From the NCBI GenBank assembly GCA_037074765.1, contig JBAMDO010000201.1, forward strand, positions 35,552 to 99,551: 64,000 nt of DNA, given 5' to 3'. The notes beneath the pieces are model-generated. The model made no database searches. It saw nothing but the letters and a program-made list of their open reading frames with translations, and had not been told where the DNA came from. Shown here one piece after another: positions 11,801 through 24,117 of the stretch (positions within the stretch are counted from its first letter, which is position 1; the number at the start of each line of letters is the position of its first letter). Both the position numbers and the translations under genes were made by a program. This stretch comes from Mansonella perstans (Eukaryota; Nematoda; Chromadorea; Rhabditida; Onchocercidae).

Positions 11801-14800
11801 AATCTATGCCAGAATATTAGAAATTAGTAAGGAGCAATACAATCTTAAAATCGATTCGTAATTGGAAACCTACGAGACGTCCATATATCCCCGGTATGTT
11901 TCCGGACGATTTCTCGGACATCAAGCGCCTCAATACGTTGTTCTGACTCTGAAATGCCTCCACCGTTCGCCGCTTCTGCTCAAATCTTGCCATATATTGC
12001 CGAACCTAAATAAAACTTTCATTGAAAAACAAGTTTGAAATTGAAATTTCTCTGGAAGCAATATACAAGTAAAGGAAATAATCTAATTTATGAATAAAGC
12101 GAAAATTGAACTCCAGTATAAGAACTAGAATTATGTCTAGAATTCCGAGTGAACTTGCAGGAAAAAGCTTTTCAAATGAGGATTTCTACCTATTTCACAG
12201 ATTAATGCATATATCGTTGTTTTTAGAATTTCATATTTTTATTGAACAAATAGGAAACGAACACTTTCAGCGCACTCTACTTCTTTTTTCCGTTTATTTG
12301 TCATCTCCAACTTGGCATTATGAAGTTCCTTATCGATATTTGGAATTGCCTGTTTTAGTTTACTATGATCACTGAAAATATCTAACATGAAAACCATCTG
12401 CAGAGGCCAGTTAATTCAAAAAACAAATTCCACTAATTGCAAATTTAATTATGATACCAGCAATTTAAATTCAACAATTTTTTCAAGCCAAAATTTCTTC
12501 TCAAAATAAATGAAAAAGATCTTTTTTCATGATTCTTAATAACATTACAAATATTTGTCTAAAGTAAATCGGCAATTATCAGGTGGATTATTTTTACAGC
12601 ATAACTATTTCATGTTTATTATGATAAAAAATGTTGACATACTTTATTTTGGATTCCAACTGTGTTTTTACATCACCGAGAGATGTTTGAATTTCCGAAA
12701 GTTTTTTCTTCTCTCTTTCCTCTTCTCCACGCATCAATTGAAGTGCTTCCTGTGCCAATGTTAACTGGAAAATTAATATTTCACATCAGCTTGATTATCA
12801 GTATCATTCAAAAACGTGTTTTTCAAAGCTTACAAGTTTTCATCCTTCCAATTACATCTCTTTTTTCAATTTTAAATTTTAAGACAATTTACGAATGCTG
12901 TAGATGTTTCCCAAATAAGTAGAAAGTAAGGGACTAACCTTGCTGCGTGCCTCATCCTCCTTAGCTGTAAGTTCCCCAAGTTGTTCCTCTAGTGTTTTTT
13001 TCGGACCTTGAAACTGGACAGTTTGCTCTTGCAATTCTTTTAGTTGGACATCGACCTATAACATGATTTCAACATAAACTATAAGCTTGAAAAAACATGA
13101 AAGAAACATGATCATCAAATAATCAAAGTGTTACTTTGGCTTGCTTTTGAGCAATCACATCATCAATTCCACTTAATATTTCCCGATATTCCTCAAGTTT
13201 GCTCTTTGCTTTAGCTGGTAACTGTTCTAACTCAGATATCTGGAATGTAATTAATAAAGTCCAAAAGTGTTTAATGCAAGAAATCAGAATTAAGAAAACT
13301 CACTACAAAATAGTAAATGACTATAAAATAGTGAATAGTGAATGAGAGAAAAATATTTTTTCCCCTCAAAATAAATATTTTATCTACCAGTTCATCACAA
13401 CATCAGAATGTTCCATAGTTCGATGCAAAAAGTATTCCATTTTCAAGAAACCGTCATATAAGAAACTCCTAAAGGTATATATAACGAGCTAAATTTCCTT
13501 CTTAATTAATCTTGATGCATTAGTTAGGAAAATGCTGATTCTAGATATACAATAGCCAGAATGAAAAAATAGTTTCACATTTGTATGCATCACTTAAAAT
13601 ATATGTTCCATGTATTTTGACATGGTCTAAAAAAAACTGTCACTTTTTCCAATGAAATGATACGCCATCGAACGTATTTAGCATCAATTTAGTAATGCTG
13701 TTCAAGATAATGTATAATTTTTTGGTGAAAGTTTAGAATATATGTAAAATTTGATATAAACCAAACAATTTAATCGTGAATTATGCAACTGACAAATCAA
13801 AAAATGATAATATCTCTATCTCTGTAATTTGTATAAACTTAGTTTTTTAATTATTAACCTTTTTCTCGTGATTCGCTATGTCATTAATCAATTTCTTTTT
13901 CCTATCATTGAGGCGAAGTAACTCAGCTTTGCGCTTTTGTTCCGCTTGTTCCAATTCATTAAGTTGATGCTTCGTTTTTTCGTATTCTTCTTGCGTTTTT
14001 TCAAAGGATCTGGGAAAAGAATAATGAAAGTAAGAACTAAATTTTGATCTTATGCATAAAGCAAAATTTCGACCGCAAAAACCAAACCAGAATCTAGCAA
14101 ATTATACCAAAGGAACTTTTAGTAAAGTATAAAGCAATCAATTTTGATATATCGTCCAAATAAATGTTTACTTCTGCAACTCTTTCTGTTCATCCTTCCT
14201 ATTTTTTTGTAAAGCTAACACTTCTGCTTGTCGTTGTCTTGTGCCTTCCAGATCCTTCTCAAGCTCTACTTTCTTTTCCTCATCTGTCTTCAGTTCCAAT
14301 TTGATCTTATATCTAAAAAACTTGAACTTTTAAATTTCAAAATCTTAAAGTGAATATAGCGTAAATCTATGTTAGTTTATTTATCATACCATATTTCTAT
14401 ACTCTGACGTTAAAAAATGGAAAATTTACCGATCAGCTTGCAACAAACGATTCTTCGTTAGTGCGATACCATTGTCAATACGAAGGTCTGCAATTAAATT
14501 TTTCATCGGACCTTCAGCATCGTTTTTTTCCTTTTCCGCAAATTTAGTGCGATTCAATTGCGCAGAACGTTCTTCTTGCAACTGATCAATTTTCCGCTGA
14601 ATCGTTTCAATTGGAACCTTAAAATCAGAATTCGCTTACTCTTGAAAATAAAATTTCCAGCAAAATATATAAAACGATTTAGCAATTTTGAAAAAAAAAA
14701 AATAAAAAACACGGTTAAAAACAATAGCAGGAATTACACTTAGCAAGACTAAAAACAAAAAAAGAGAAACAATAACTTTGAGCCTGCTCGAACCGATGAT

Positions 14801-16562
14801 GTCTTCTAAATATTCCAACATGCCATCATCATTTTCATTTAAAGCTTTCGGTTTCATCAAAGCAATTTGTTCGACTTCACCCTTAACAAGTACTGTTATC
14901 ACAACGCAGAAAACATCAAAATAATCAATCAAATAAGAATTATGAATAATAGGCAAGATAATATTGGATAATATGCAAGAGTGCATTGCAATACCTGCAG
15001 AATGAGAAAGCGATTATGAATGAGATCGATTCCAACGTTTCGCAACAATAGAGCGATATCTTTGAACTGCATTGTTTTACCGTTATATATATATTTTGAG
15101 GAGTTGTCACGAAATGCAGTTCTACTGACAGTAAACTGACTGGATGGCACAACTTCGTAGTTTCCATCAGGCTAAAAAAAACAAATGTCAGAAGAGTATT
15201 TTATAAGATTCAGACGCTTCACAAGCGATTATAACCAGTTTTTGAGCTTCGCAACCGTTGTATGAAAAAATAAAAGATGTTGCATAAAAAGCAAATTATC
15301 TTATTTAACCAAGAAGTTTTTATCTGTCAGCATCAATTTTATTTACTTACTAAGCTAACTTATTACGCACATACCAAATCAATAATTTTCTGGAAATTCA
15401 CATCGACAGTACAACTTGATATGTTTTCCCGGCCAGCTGAGGAATGAATCAAAACACTTATTTTCTTGGAACGAATTTTAGATGCACGATAACCAAATAC
15501 AAATAGCAAAGAATCAATTACATTACTTTTTCCGCTACCGTTGGGACCAATTATAGCCGAAAAATTCTGCAAAATTCGATGTATGGATATAAGCGACAGG
15601 ATATGAATTCCATATTCTGGGACTTTGCAAATTTAAGTTAGAACTAAATCCATTTTATTTATTCAAATTCCCTATAATCTTTCGAAGATCCAGTTCCTCG
15701 AATGGTATGCCTTAAAGAATTACTAACTATATTGATATAGATCCAATGCGCCTTATTATATTTACTTAATTATTGTGAACTAAGCAAAAAAAATCCAAGT
15801 CTACCTGATGAAAAGGACCCAGAACATGTTTACCATAATAAGATTTAAAATTTTCAACATCAATGCTAGTTATCATAAGTCGTTGCCCACTTCCATCAGC
15901 ACTCATTATTGGCTCGGGCATCGGAGGAATTTCCATGTTCAACAAATTCTGAAATAAAGACAACTATTTTTGATGTTTGATATATAATAATGAATCCTTC
16001 GACCTGAAGTTCACAAAATTCCATTCTAAAATACTGACATCACAATGCAAGCAAATTGTTTGGAATTTATCAGACTCATCAACATTTTCCCAACACTGTA
16101 TGCAAAATGGCTGGGACTGGAATATAATGGAATAATCACCTCCTCATTAACGTCGTTACGAACTTGAGCTCGTAAATCTTCATCACTTTCCACATCCGTG
16201 CGACCAGCATTACGTTTAGTTGTTGCTGCAAAAAAAGTAAATTTCCACGACAACCCGGTAGCCACAATTATATTTTATCGTAATACTTGGATTGTCTTCA
16301 CGACAGATGACCCTGTCTACATTTTTTGACCTTAGACTGTCAAGATTATATTCAGATTCGCGTCACGTCCCACCTATCCACATCCAATTGATGCTGAAGA
16401 ATGATGAGACTTTATGGATTTAAAATCTTGTTAATTACTAGTATCTTCAACACATTAATTAAAAAAATTAATTTTGGGATACGTACCATTCTCTGCAGTA
16501 CTAGCATTTTTCCCATGTAACTGCGAAGCTGGGCCTTTTTGAAGGTCTTTCCTACGATGCAT
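5845..16562 (-). CDS. smc-4: SMC4, condensin ATPase subunit (complete, 33 coding exons, 1513 aa)
   Basis: Pairs with SMC2 in condensin to fold mitotic chromosomes. Exons in reading order: 16487-16562, 16140-16225, 15805-15948, 15375-15566, 14995-15171, 14777-14881, 14430-14617, 14172-14312, 13859-14009, 13135-13239, 12939-13055, 12643-12764, 12263-12371, 11874-12005, 11497-11699, 11121-11342, 10918-11044, 10578-10785, 10357-10486, 10163-10246, 9945-10065, 9463-9636, 9007-9150, 8812-8918, 8650-8728, 8180-8412, 7852-8035, 7420-7570, 7104-7177, 6698-6746, 6500-6569, 6200-6356, 5845-6024. All 32 junctions keep phase; the sum is 1514 codons with stop. Walker A GPNGSGKS is near residue 109; RASKIRSKKISVLIHSS is SMC4-type; first coiled coil to about 570; hinge from GDLGAIDEKYD (616) to MTGGG (about 750); second coiled coil; SMC4-type DSLDPFSEG; signature LSGGEK (1240); Walker B LYVMDEID (1264). 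A tail of about 175 residues follows the head. ATG chosen because the frame closes upstream and an acceptor lies 20 bases before it. Confidence 0.97.
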
Positions 16563-16581
16563 TATTAATAATTTAAGTGCT

Positions 16582-16590
16582 TCTGAAATG
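16582..16590 (-). promoter_or_regulatory. Candidate trans-splice acceptor for SMC4
   Basis: The minus strand reads CATTTCAG and then 20 bases to the SMC4 ATG. Nematode mRNAs often receive a spliced leader at such a site close to the start. No in-frame upstream exon can be joined here: the only nearby open segment (16705-16736) would give a stop. Inference from position and consensus. Confidence 0.4.
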
Positions 16591-17087
16591 GAATTAATCT
16601 AAACTTCACGTTTACACGCATAACTTTAATCACTTTACGATAAAAACCATAGTAAATAAATCATTAAATGAGTCATAAATTTATTTTGCTATACCATTTC
16701 TTACATTTCTTCCAAACGTGCTTCACGTATTCTCATTTGCGCAACAAAACAAAACGTACAGAAGACAAAAAATGTAACGAAAAATGAAACATGTGAAAAT
16801 TTGCAACTATACTGAAAATATATCACCGACAAATAGTTTTTGCAGCTAATCAACATTTCTAAAACAATCAAAAGTAAAGTGCTCCAACATTTACACAATA
16901 TTTTGTTGGATCCTTTCGATTAAATTTCAACTTTTAAATACCATTTTAAAATTTAAGTGACCTAAAAACCTAAGCAACCTGTTTAGTCTAAAAAGCTATC
17001 GAACAAATACGGCTAAAGTAAAGTGTAAAAAGTAAATAAAAAGTAAACGCACAACAACAATAACCCCCAAGTGATAACAACTGATAA

Positions 17088-17168
17088 ATTGGCGCCATAT
17101 GTGAACTGCGTCACCATTTGTCATCATTTTCGTCCTCATTTAATGGTTTGGTTCATATAGTGACGCAA
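17088..17168. promoter_or_regulatory. Possible SMC4 promoter elements: E2F-like TTGGCGCCA and paired TGACGCA
   Basis: A GC-containing patch in AT-rich flank, roughly 530-600 bases upstream of the SMC4 ATG. TTGGCGCCA (17089-17097) resembles an E2F site, in keeping with cell-cycle control of condensin genes elsewhere. TGCGTCA (17107-17113) and its reverse complement TGACGCA (17161-17167) form an inverted pair of AP-1/CRE type. Sites this short occur by chance; the clustering is the only support. Confidence 0.3.
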
Positions 17169-18370
17169 TGAAAACTTTAGAAACTTTTGCCGTTTGCTCA
17201 ACGACAGATATAGTATTATTATTGAATGATAATAAATGTTAGGATCATATTAGATATATTATATTGATTTCTGCTAATTAAGGCTAATTGCAGATAGTTG
17301 AAATCTTAATTATGTACCGTTGTTATTATTGAACATGCTAATAACATGTTTGAATCATATTAAACTGTTGAACGTATAAAATTTGTGTTAATTGATATTA
17401 ATTATAGATAAGAAAAACTTTAAAAAAAAAAAAGAGTTATTAAAGAAACTCGATTTTAAAAAGACTATAACTTCCACTGCATTTTCGCATGAAATGATTT
17501 CATTGAAATACCGACGTATATACTTACTAATCAGAGCAAATCAATGATCATTGCAAATTTCGATAACCGATAACGATTCCTGATCCGCTGAATGGATAAC
17601 GAATGCTCATTCATGTCTTGTTGAATGACAACAAATATCGATTCGTTCTTGTTTCAATAAATGCCTCTGATGAAAGAATTGATTATATCAGTAACCTAAA
17701 ACTTCTTATCGATTCATCCATAAAATTAGCAATTCAATAAATCATAAATCATAACTAATTTTAAAATGTATTATTATTTCTAATATTCAAATTTATGTTC
17801 CACCATTCATTTTATCAGTTTTTATCAACTTCATCAATTTTTCATCAATTATTTCCTGGATACAGTAGTAGCTTTGACACGAATAATAACATATGCTTAC
17901 AGTATTCTTTACACTTCATGTTATTATTATTTTTTTGTTGGCAAATTTTACTTCTTTTAAATTATTAAGAATGAAAATTTCTCATTTAAAAACTTGAATG
18001 AATTTAAATATTTCAATCAAACAATTAATATATGATATAACAGCATCATTTTTGATTATTCACTTCTATGTTGTGCAGTATGTTATCGTTGTCAGTTTTT
18101 TCCGGGCTTTCTTATCTTTGATATTTTTTATTGTGAAATTCTATAATTTCATACATTTTCGAATTTCAGGAAAATGCAATTGAAAACGGCTAGAAATTTT
18201 AGGAAAAAATATTTCCAGAAAAATATAGTTTTTTAATAGTAATTTCCAATCAATAGTTCTCTTAAGTATATATGATGCCTGGAAGTTAAATTTTATTTAC
18301 AAAATATTCTAAAAAAAAAAACTTGTTAGAATTTTAAACGAAAACACAGGATAGATACATAAGCAACATA

Positions 18371-18430
18371 GACAGACACACACATACTGATAACACATAC
18401 ACAACAGACACACACAGACACACACAAACA
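18371..18430. repeat. CA-rich microsatellite, interrupted
   Basis: Runs of ACAC broken by GACA and GATA steps. Confidence 0.85.
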
Positions 18431-18877
18431 AAATACATTTATTGATTCGGGACGAAAAACTTCTGTGGTATCAAAAAAAAGAAATAATTCAGTTTGCATT
18501 TACAAATTTCAAGAACGAATTTAGAATATTCCGGAATAATATTACTACCGTACAGCTCAGCATATATTCTTGGATCAAATGACAAATCAATTTGCAATCA
18601 AAAAATCATTGTTGTTAATGGTTAACACATATCAAAAAGAAGATACGAAAAATTGGAACGGCGATTTTTTCATTGAATTAAAGAAAGAAAGTTAGGCTAT
18701 TGAAATTTTTAATATCACAATTACATTCAAGGAACATTTTTACTTACAAAAAATGAACTTTTTTTAAATTTAATTGATAAAAAGAATTCTGGGTCTTTTT
18801 TCAAAAAAAAGGAAGTTGCAAATTTTATCAGTTAATTAATAATTCTTGTCACTGGGAAAATATAATTAAAATAATAC

Positions 18878-18962
18878 AGTAGTCATTTGTATAGCAGCCT
18901 TTGTACAGTAGCCTTTATGTAATAGCCATTTATACAATAGTCATTTACACAGCAGTCATTTG
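18878..18962. repeat. Degenerate tandem repeat of about 15 bp
   Basis: Five to six copies of a unit like AGCAGTCATTTGTAC (variants AGTAGCCTTTATGT, ATAGCCATTTATACA, ATAGTCATTTACAC) in a head-to-tail row. Confidence 0.8.
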
Positions 18963-19812
18963 AAATTTTGGTGACAAAAGAAAAGAAATTATGAGAAGAA
19001 ACTGAAGGATAATAAAAATTGAATAGTTCTCATCCTTCTTCTTCGTGATATTTATAACATTTCTATCCTTTAAGATTTTTTAGTTTCAGAATATTTTTTT
19101 TCATCTTTTTTTTAAAAATTACTTATTAAACAAATTTATTTATTGATTAGTTTGTCGCCGAATATTGCCACTTAAATCATCGTGCATTCGCTAATTTATT
19201 ACTTTTATTAACTACGCAGAAATTGCTTGTTTTTAATTCATTTTTTCAAATCTACAAAAGGAACGAATAATCATGTATTATGCTACAGATGTGATACTGT
19301 ATGACGCTAACTACAGTATGCAAGCAACAATGTGATGCAAATCGTATCATATTGTTTCAGAAAGATAATAAAGCAAGGGCATTTTTCTTTTATTTCGTTT
19401 TGTTTTGTGTTAATAATATTATCTTAATCTAAAATGCATTTTAAATATCATAAAAGGTAACCTTTTACGACTTTTTATATTTTAATTTCCATTTGGTCAA
19501 TCTGAATTCAAATTGCCTTTTTTGTTACATTTCAAATTTTTAACTATCTCAATTTGAATTCAAATATCCTCCTGCAATTGTTTTTTTGTTTTCATTTCAT
19601 CGATTTGAAATCAAAATCCTTTTTGATACAATTTTTAGGTGTTAATTTGCATTTTTCTAATTTAAATTAAAATTCCATTTGCATATTTGTTCTGTTTATC
19701 TGTTTAAAATTTATGAATTTTCTGATATATTAAGAAGAAAAAATTCCATTGAATCAAATTTTTTGAAAATATTTCACCGATAAGTGAAAATTCATCCGGA
19801 TCATCATTATAG

Positions 19813-19955
19813 AGCCGGATGATATTATTAGTTATAAATTACACTGTTTATGCTCAAAGAAATACAAGCCTTACATTGAAGTTTTAATTAATTCCGGAAC
19901 GTTGGCTTGTAATCGTCGTAAAAAATGCGATTTAACGCCGATGATTGCGCCCTAA
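19813..19955 (+). CDS. Probable terminal exon of a Cys-rich protein; rest of gene not found
   Basis: A short frame whose codons look selected. After an acceptor (CATTATAG, 19812; or TATTATTAG, 19831) it reads a Cys-containing segment (SYKLHCLCSKKYKPYIEVL), then an ACNRRKKCDLTPMIAP end, with stop TAA at 19953-19955. Four Cys in about 45 residues plus basic clusters suggest an extracellular disulfide-rich tail; I do not recognise the family. The stop codon runs straight into AATAAA (19955-19960), so the stop and a possible poly(A) signal overlap by one base. The upstream exons should lie at 16.9-19.8 kb on the plus strand, but no signal-peptide exon could be linked in phase. It may instead be a decayed exon. 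Confidence 0.4.
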
Positions 19956-20833
19956 ATAAAGCAACATTGAAAATGGTTTTTGGTAATTTCATTCTGTGTA
20001 TTTTAAACTTTTGCAAAATTTAATTTCAATTTGAACAAATTGTAAATTGTGATGTAAGTACCGAGCAATTAGTTTGAATTTAAACAATTAAATTTATATA
20101 ATAAAGATTTAAATGACGTAAAAAAATTAATTAATTGATAGTGATACATTGATAAGTTGGAAAAAATAAGATAATTTCAAATGTGAAAGTAAATCATTTA
20201 AATGCATTTTATTTTTTTGTCATCAAATGGATAAATTTGAACTGATTGAATAATTTTATCGTCAAATGGTTGTGACTTGAATTGATTGAATAATTTGTCG
20301 AATAATAAAATGCTTTTTATTTCAATTTGCAGATATTAATTGCATTGTAGAAATAAAACTGAAAAGATACTCTTTAAAAAATAAGTAAATTGTTTTTCAA
20401 GTAAAATGAACGGTTAGGCACTTTTTTTTGTTTTAAATTAACTTTAATTTGAAATACTATTCGTAATACTAATTGAAAAATACGGTGATTAAGCTGAAAC
20501 AACAAATGTACGACAAATGACAGCATCGTTGCAAATATCTTTTCTACCTTCTATGCACTACCAAAAATGCTTAAAAATTATATGAAAGTTAGTTAGTTTA
20601 AATTTTAAATAAAAAATTTTAAATAGTAAATCGATCGACTTTTTTTTTTATTCTTTCAGTTCAATAAACGCATAATGAAATTTAAGCACAAAAGGAATAC
20701 AGAAAAGAAAACTTATCAAATGAAGATGTATAAATTTGAAAAATTCACCATTGGTCATGTTTTAAATTGAAAAACTAATTTTTTACTTTGATTTGAAATT
20801 TTAAATACTCAGATTTAAAGATTTTAAAAATTT
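19956..20833. other. Intergenic, nothing recognised
   Basis: AT-rich sequence after the Cys-rich exon, with homopolymer runs only. Confidence 0.5.
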
Positions 20834-21080
20834 ATGGAAAAATTAAAGGGTATCGGATATGATGAAGTGATCAGTGATAAGAAATGTAATGAGGCAGAGA
20901 AAAAAACAGAGAAAAAAAACTATTCATGAAACAATTAATGTCAATGCTAATACTATTGATATGCAAACAACACCAGCAAATTTGCTCAGTTGTGACAGTG
21001 GTGGTGCCCGAATTCTTTGGGAAACCAAAAAACATAGTTTGTTTTTACAATTGTTCAATTTTTTAAATTTATTTTATTAA
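20834..21080 (+). pseudogene. Possible small frameshifted gene, unknown
   Basis: ATG at 20834 opens a charged frame (MEKLKGIGYDEVISDKKCNE) that stops at 20927-20929, just after a run of eight A. The neighbouring frame continues from the A-run with a protein-like stretch (TIDMQTTPANLLSCDSGGAR) and stops at 21080. A one-base slip in the A-run would join them, so this may be a decayed gene, a sequencing indel, or chance. No family recognised. Confidence 0.2.
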
Positions 21081-22475
21081 AGTAATTTTTCTTAGTAGGA
21101 TTAGTAATTTGCATAATGGTCATTTTTCGTTCCCCTAAGTGCTTTTTGTTATTGCATAATTTTTATTAGTCACTTTTTAATTTGAAAAATTTTTGAGGAT
21201 TATCTTTAATGCATCAATATGTGGAAATGTTTAAACAAAATATAATTAACAATTGTTGCAATTGAATCAGTTGCAAACAATTCTGGATAATCAAGCAAAT
21301 TCATTCTGCTTTTTTTCTCCTTTTTTTATTTTACAATTACACATATTTGACCCCACCAATAGTCAATAAGTCGATAAAATTTTTGCACGACACGTACCAT
21401 TGGATGGTCATGTCATTTGTCCTGCTGCTATTCTCTTCTGTTGCCATCATTATTTAATACATTTCATTGAAAAAAAAAAAAAAGAAAAAAAGAAAATTAA
21501 TCTTTTATGAATTTACATAAAAGACAATTTTCAGCGATTAAAATAATGATAATAAAGCGCTTAATGAAAATTTGATTAGCAATTGTGCTAATTATTACCA
21601 ACGGATAAAGTTGCATATTAATTAAATTAGCAATAACAGGTAATATGTACATAATTAATAATTTAATAAATTTGTGCAAGAAAAAGTGATTCATTAAAAG
21701 AGCAAATTTCAAAAACTGAATTATTTCAACTTTTGATCAATTAACAATGATATTTCATTTTTTTTTTTGCATACTTTACAACATTTCTTACGTGAAAAGT
21801 TGCGTAATAAAACTTCATGATATTGGTAAAGTATTTTTCGCAATTTTATTCAGTAAATTCAATTAATGTCTCAATTATTATAGTGATTTGCAAAAAGCTC
21901 AATTATTACAGTGATTTGCGATTAATATTCAATTATTATAGCGCTATAATAATTGAAGCTATGATAATTGATATTAATTGAATATTACCAATTAATATCA
22001 GTTATTATAGTGATTTGCAATTAGTATCTCAATTATTATGATGATGTTGATTTATTATAATGATTTGCTTTTTGACAAAAATAACAATTTTTTTTCTCTT
22101 GGTACAAAGAGGACAAAAGCACCTTTTTGATATTAAGTGGACAAAAGCGCTTTTTTTGGCACTGAATGAACAAAAGCGTTTTATGTTTCAAACTTTTTTA
22201 TTCATTGACATCCGCATTTCGCAAAGAGACTCTTCCACGCTTTATAGCACACTTCTGACATGTGACATTCCTGCAATATGACATTTTTAGAAATCAGTTG
22301 ATCTCTTTAATGAAATTAATCAATCAATCAATCATCTTAATCCTAATGTTATTTAGTGATTTCCACAAGTAATTTTTTTACTAATTTTCAATCACAATGA
22401 TAACTAATTAATTATGGTAATTAATGACATTTTTTCATTAATTAATATTACAATATTACCGAATTTTACGTAATT
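21081..22475. other. Intergenic, with a tandem/inverted repeat block
   Basis: Includes the CAATTATTATAG repeats and palindrome (about 21860-22040) and an imperfect 30-bp triplet repeat (about 22103-22190). No coding signal; the plus-strand frame at 22060-22281 is made by the 30-bp repeat. Confidence 0.5.
21860..22045. repeat. Repeats of CTCAATTATTATAGTGATTTGC with a 30-bp perfect palindrome
   Basis: Four to five direct copies of a unit close to CAATTATTATAGTGATTTGC, some reversed. At 21928-21957 two copies meet head to head as a perfect 15+15 palindrome (TTCAATTATTATAGC and its reverse complement), able to form a hairpin or cruciform. Confidence 0.85.
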
Positions 22476-23767
22476 TTAACAATTTTTTAACAAATTATTT
22501 ATAAAACTAACTTTGGAAACTTTTTCGGTACTGCTTTTATTCCGTTCCTCAGTTTCATTAATTTCTGCAGTATTGTTGATACTGTAAATGATATCATTTT
22601 CCGCATTATCATCTAGGTCAGGAATGCCACCAATGTCACTGGCATTTATCAATTGCTTTATGCTGTCCTCTGCAACACATCCAAATGATACATTAATTAA
22701 CAATTAATTAATTAATCAATACTAGTTTTCAGTAATTATTATATTAACTAACACCGATTCTCAATGATATATTGATTAATGGGAATTTTGCAATGATATA
22801 TTAATTAATACTGATTCACAGTGCCATCGATATTAATTAATCTATCATAGAAATTTATATTATTTTTTTTTTTTTGAATAATACATTGCCATATTAATTA
22901 GTACAAATATTCCCAGATAATGTATTAATCAATGAAGATTTTGAAATAATAGATTAATCGATATAACTTCTTAATAAAAAATTAATTATTGCAAATTTCT
23001 AAATAACATATTAGCTAATTTCTCAAATAATGTATTAATTAATTAAGAGCCCTAATAATATAACAATCAATACAAATAATTAAGACAGATTCTCAATGTT
23101 ATTTTAACGAAAACAAATTTTCAATAATACATTAATTAATGCAAATATTACAGGTAGGAAGGAAATTACAAATTTTGAAAATATAATTGAATTCATAAAT
23201 TTATCAATTTTTGATTTGCTTTTCTAACTGCCACGAATAAATGAAATTATTTCTCAATAATGAAAATACTACCGATTGATTGAGTTGTCTTCGATAGTTT
23301 GGCAAATGACTGCATTGCATCGGTAATTCTGTCATTGATAGCTTCATTGACAGTTTCATTCTCATATTTGGTTTCAATAATATTTGGTTTTGGTGGTGGT
23401 GAGCATTCCATTGTGATGTCAAATATTGAAATGAGTATTATCTACGAATAGATAGAGATAAGATGAAATCAGTTGCGATTAAAATTTGAATAAAATTTAA
23501 ATTTAACAAAAAAACTATAAATAAAAATTTTTACCAAATTTAAAAAAAAAAAAAAAAAACTAAATTAAAAAAATTTCTTGACTTATTTATTTTTTTTGTG
23601 GAAAATACTGAAATAGCAAATGCATTAATAAAATTGGTTAATAGATTTGACGGAATTTTTGGAAAAAGATATCATCATTCAAATTTATATGAAATTTAAA
23701 AATTAAAAAAGGAAAATAAAATTTGAAAATAAAACAACGATACCGTTAAAATGAAAGAAGCAGCCAT
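22476..23767 (-). CDS. Small secreted, N-glycosylated protein of unknown function (3 exons, 128 aa)
   Basis: Not recognised. Exons in reading order: 23744-23767, 23273-23441, 22476-22669; all junctions keep phase (exon 1 ends phase 0, exon 2 phase 1). The first two exons join to a classic signal peptide (MAASFILTIILISIFDI) followed by MECSPPPKPN. The mature part is acidic, with four N-glycosylation sequons or more (NET twice, NAS, NNT, NKS) and an IPDLDD acidic patch; only two Cys, near the two ends. A donor-like GTTAGT follows ..KVSK (22508), so a further exon is possible; read through, the protein ends NNLLKNC. Short first coding exon ending inside the signal peptide is common for secreted nematode proteins. 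Composition and phase support a gene; expression is unproven. Confidence 0.65.
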
Positions 23768-24117
23768 TATAGAAACTTTCCGGGAGAAATTGTAGCATAA
23801 ACAACAGTACAAGAGTAATGTAAGGTCATTTACGACAGTGGGCAATGGGCAAATACAAATGATCCATTATTTACTTGTTTGACCTCAAACATGTTTTGAG
23901 GTCAAACAAGACCTAAAAATTATTTGCATTCATCATCTGGCGATCAATAATTACTGATTTGCTTAGCTATACTTATCAGTCGATTAAATTAATCATCGAA
24001 TTACGATCAAATGATTGAAATATTGTAGCAAAATGAACTTGTTTAAAAACAATTCTTATAGTTCAATTAAAATATCAAGTGTTAACATATTTGTTTTAGA
24101 AATTTGTGAACCTATAA

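Larger units (their letters stand above)
17169..19812. other. Intergenic region, no confirmed gene
   Basis: AT-rich sequence with a CA-rich run and a decayed minisatellite (listed separately). Short hydrophobic open frames at 17893-17994 and 17998-18183 could hold a leader exon for the Cys-rich exon at 19813, and Cys-containing frames near 19280-19370 could be an earlier exon, but none can be joined with confidence. Confidence 0.4.

Noticed and set aside
16705..16736. Upstream SMC4 exon starting MRIREARLEE with a GTAAG donor
   Set aside because: It ends in phase 2; joined to the acceptor before the SMC4 ATG it gives a stop after two codons. At most 5' UTR.
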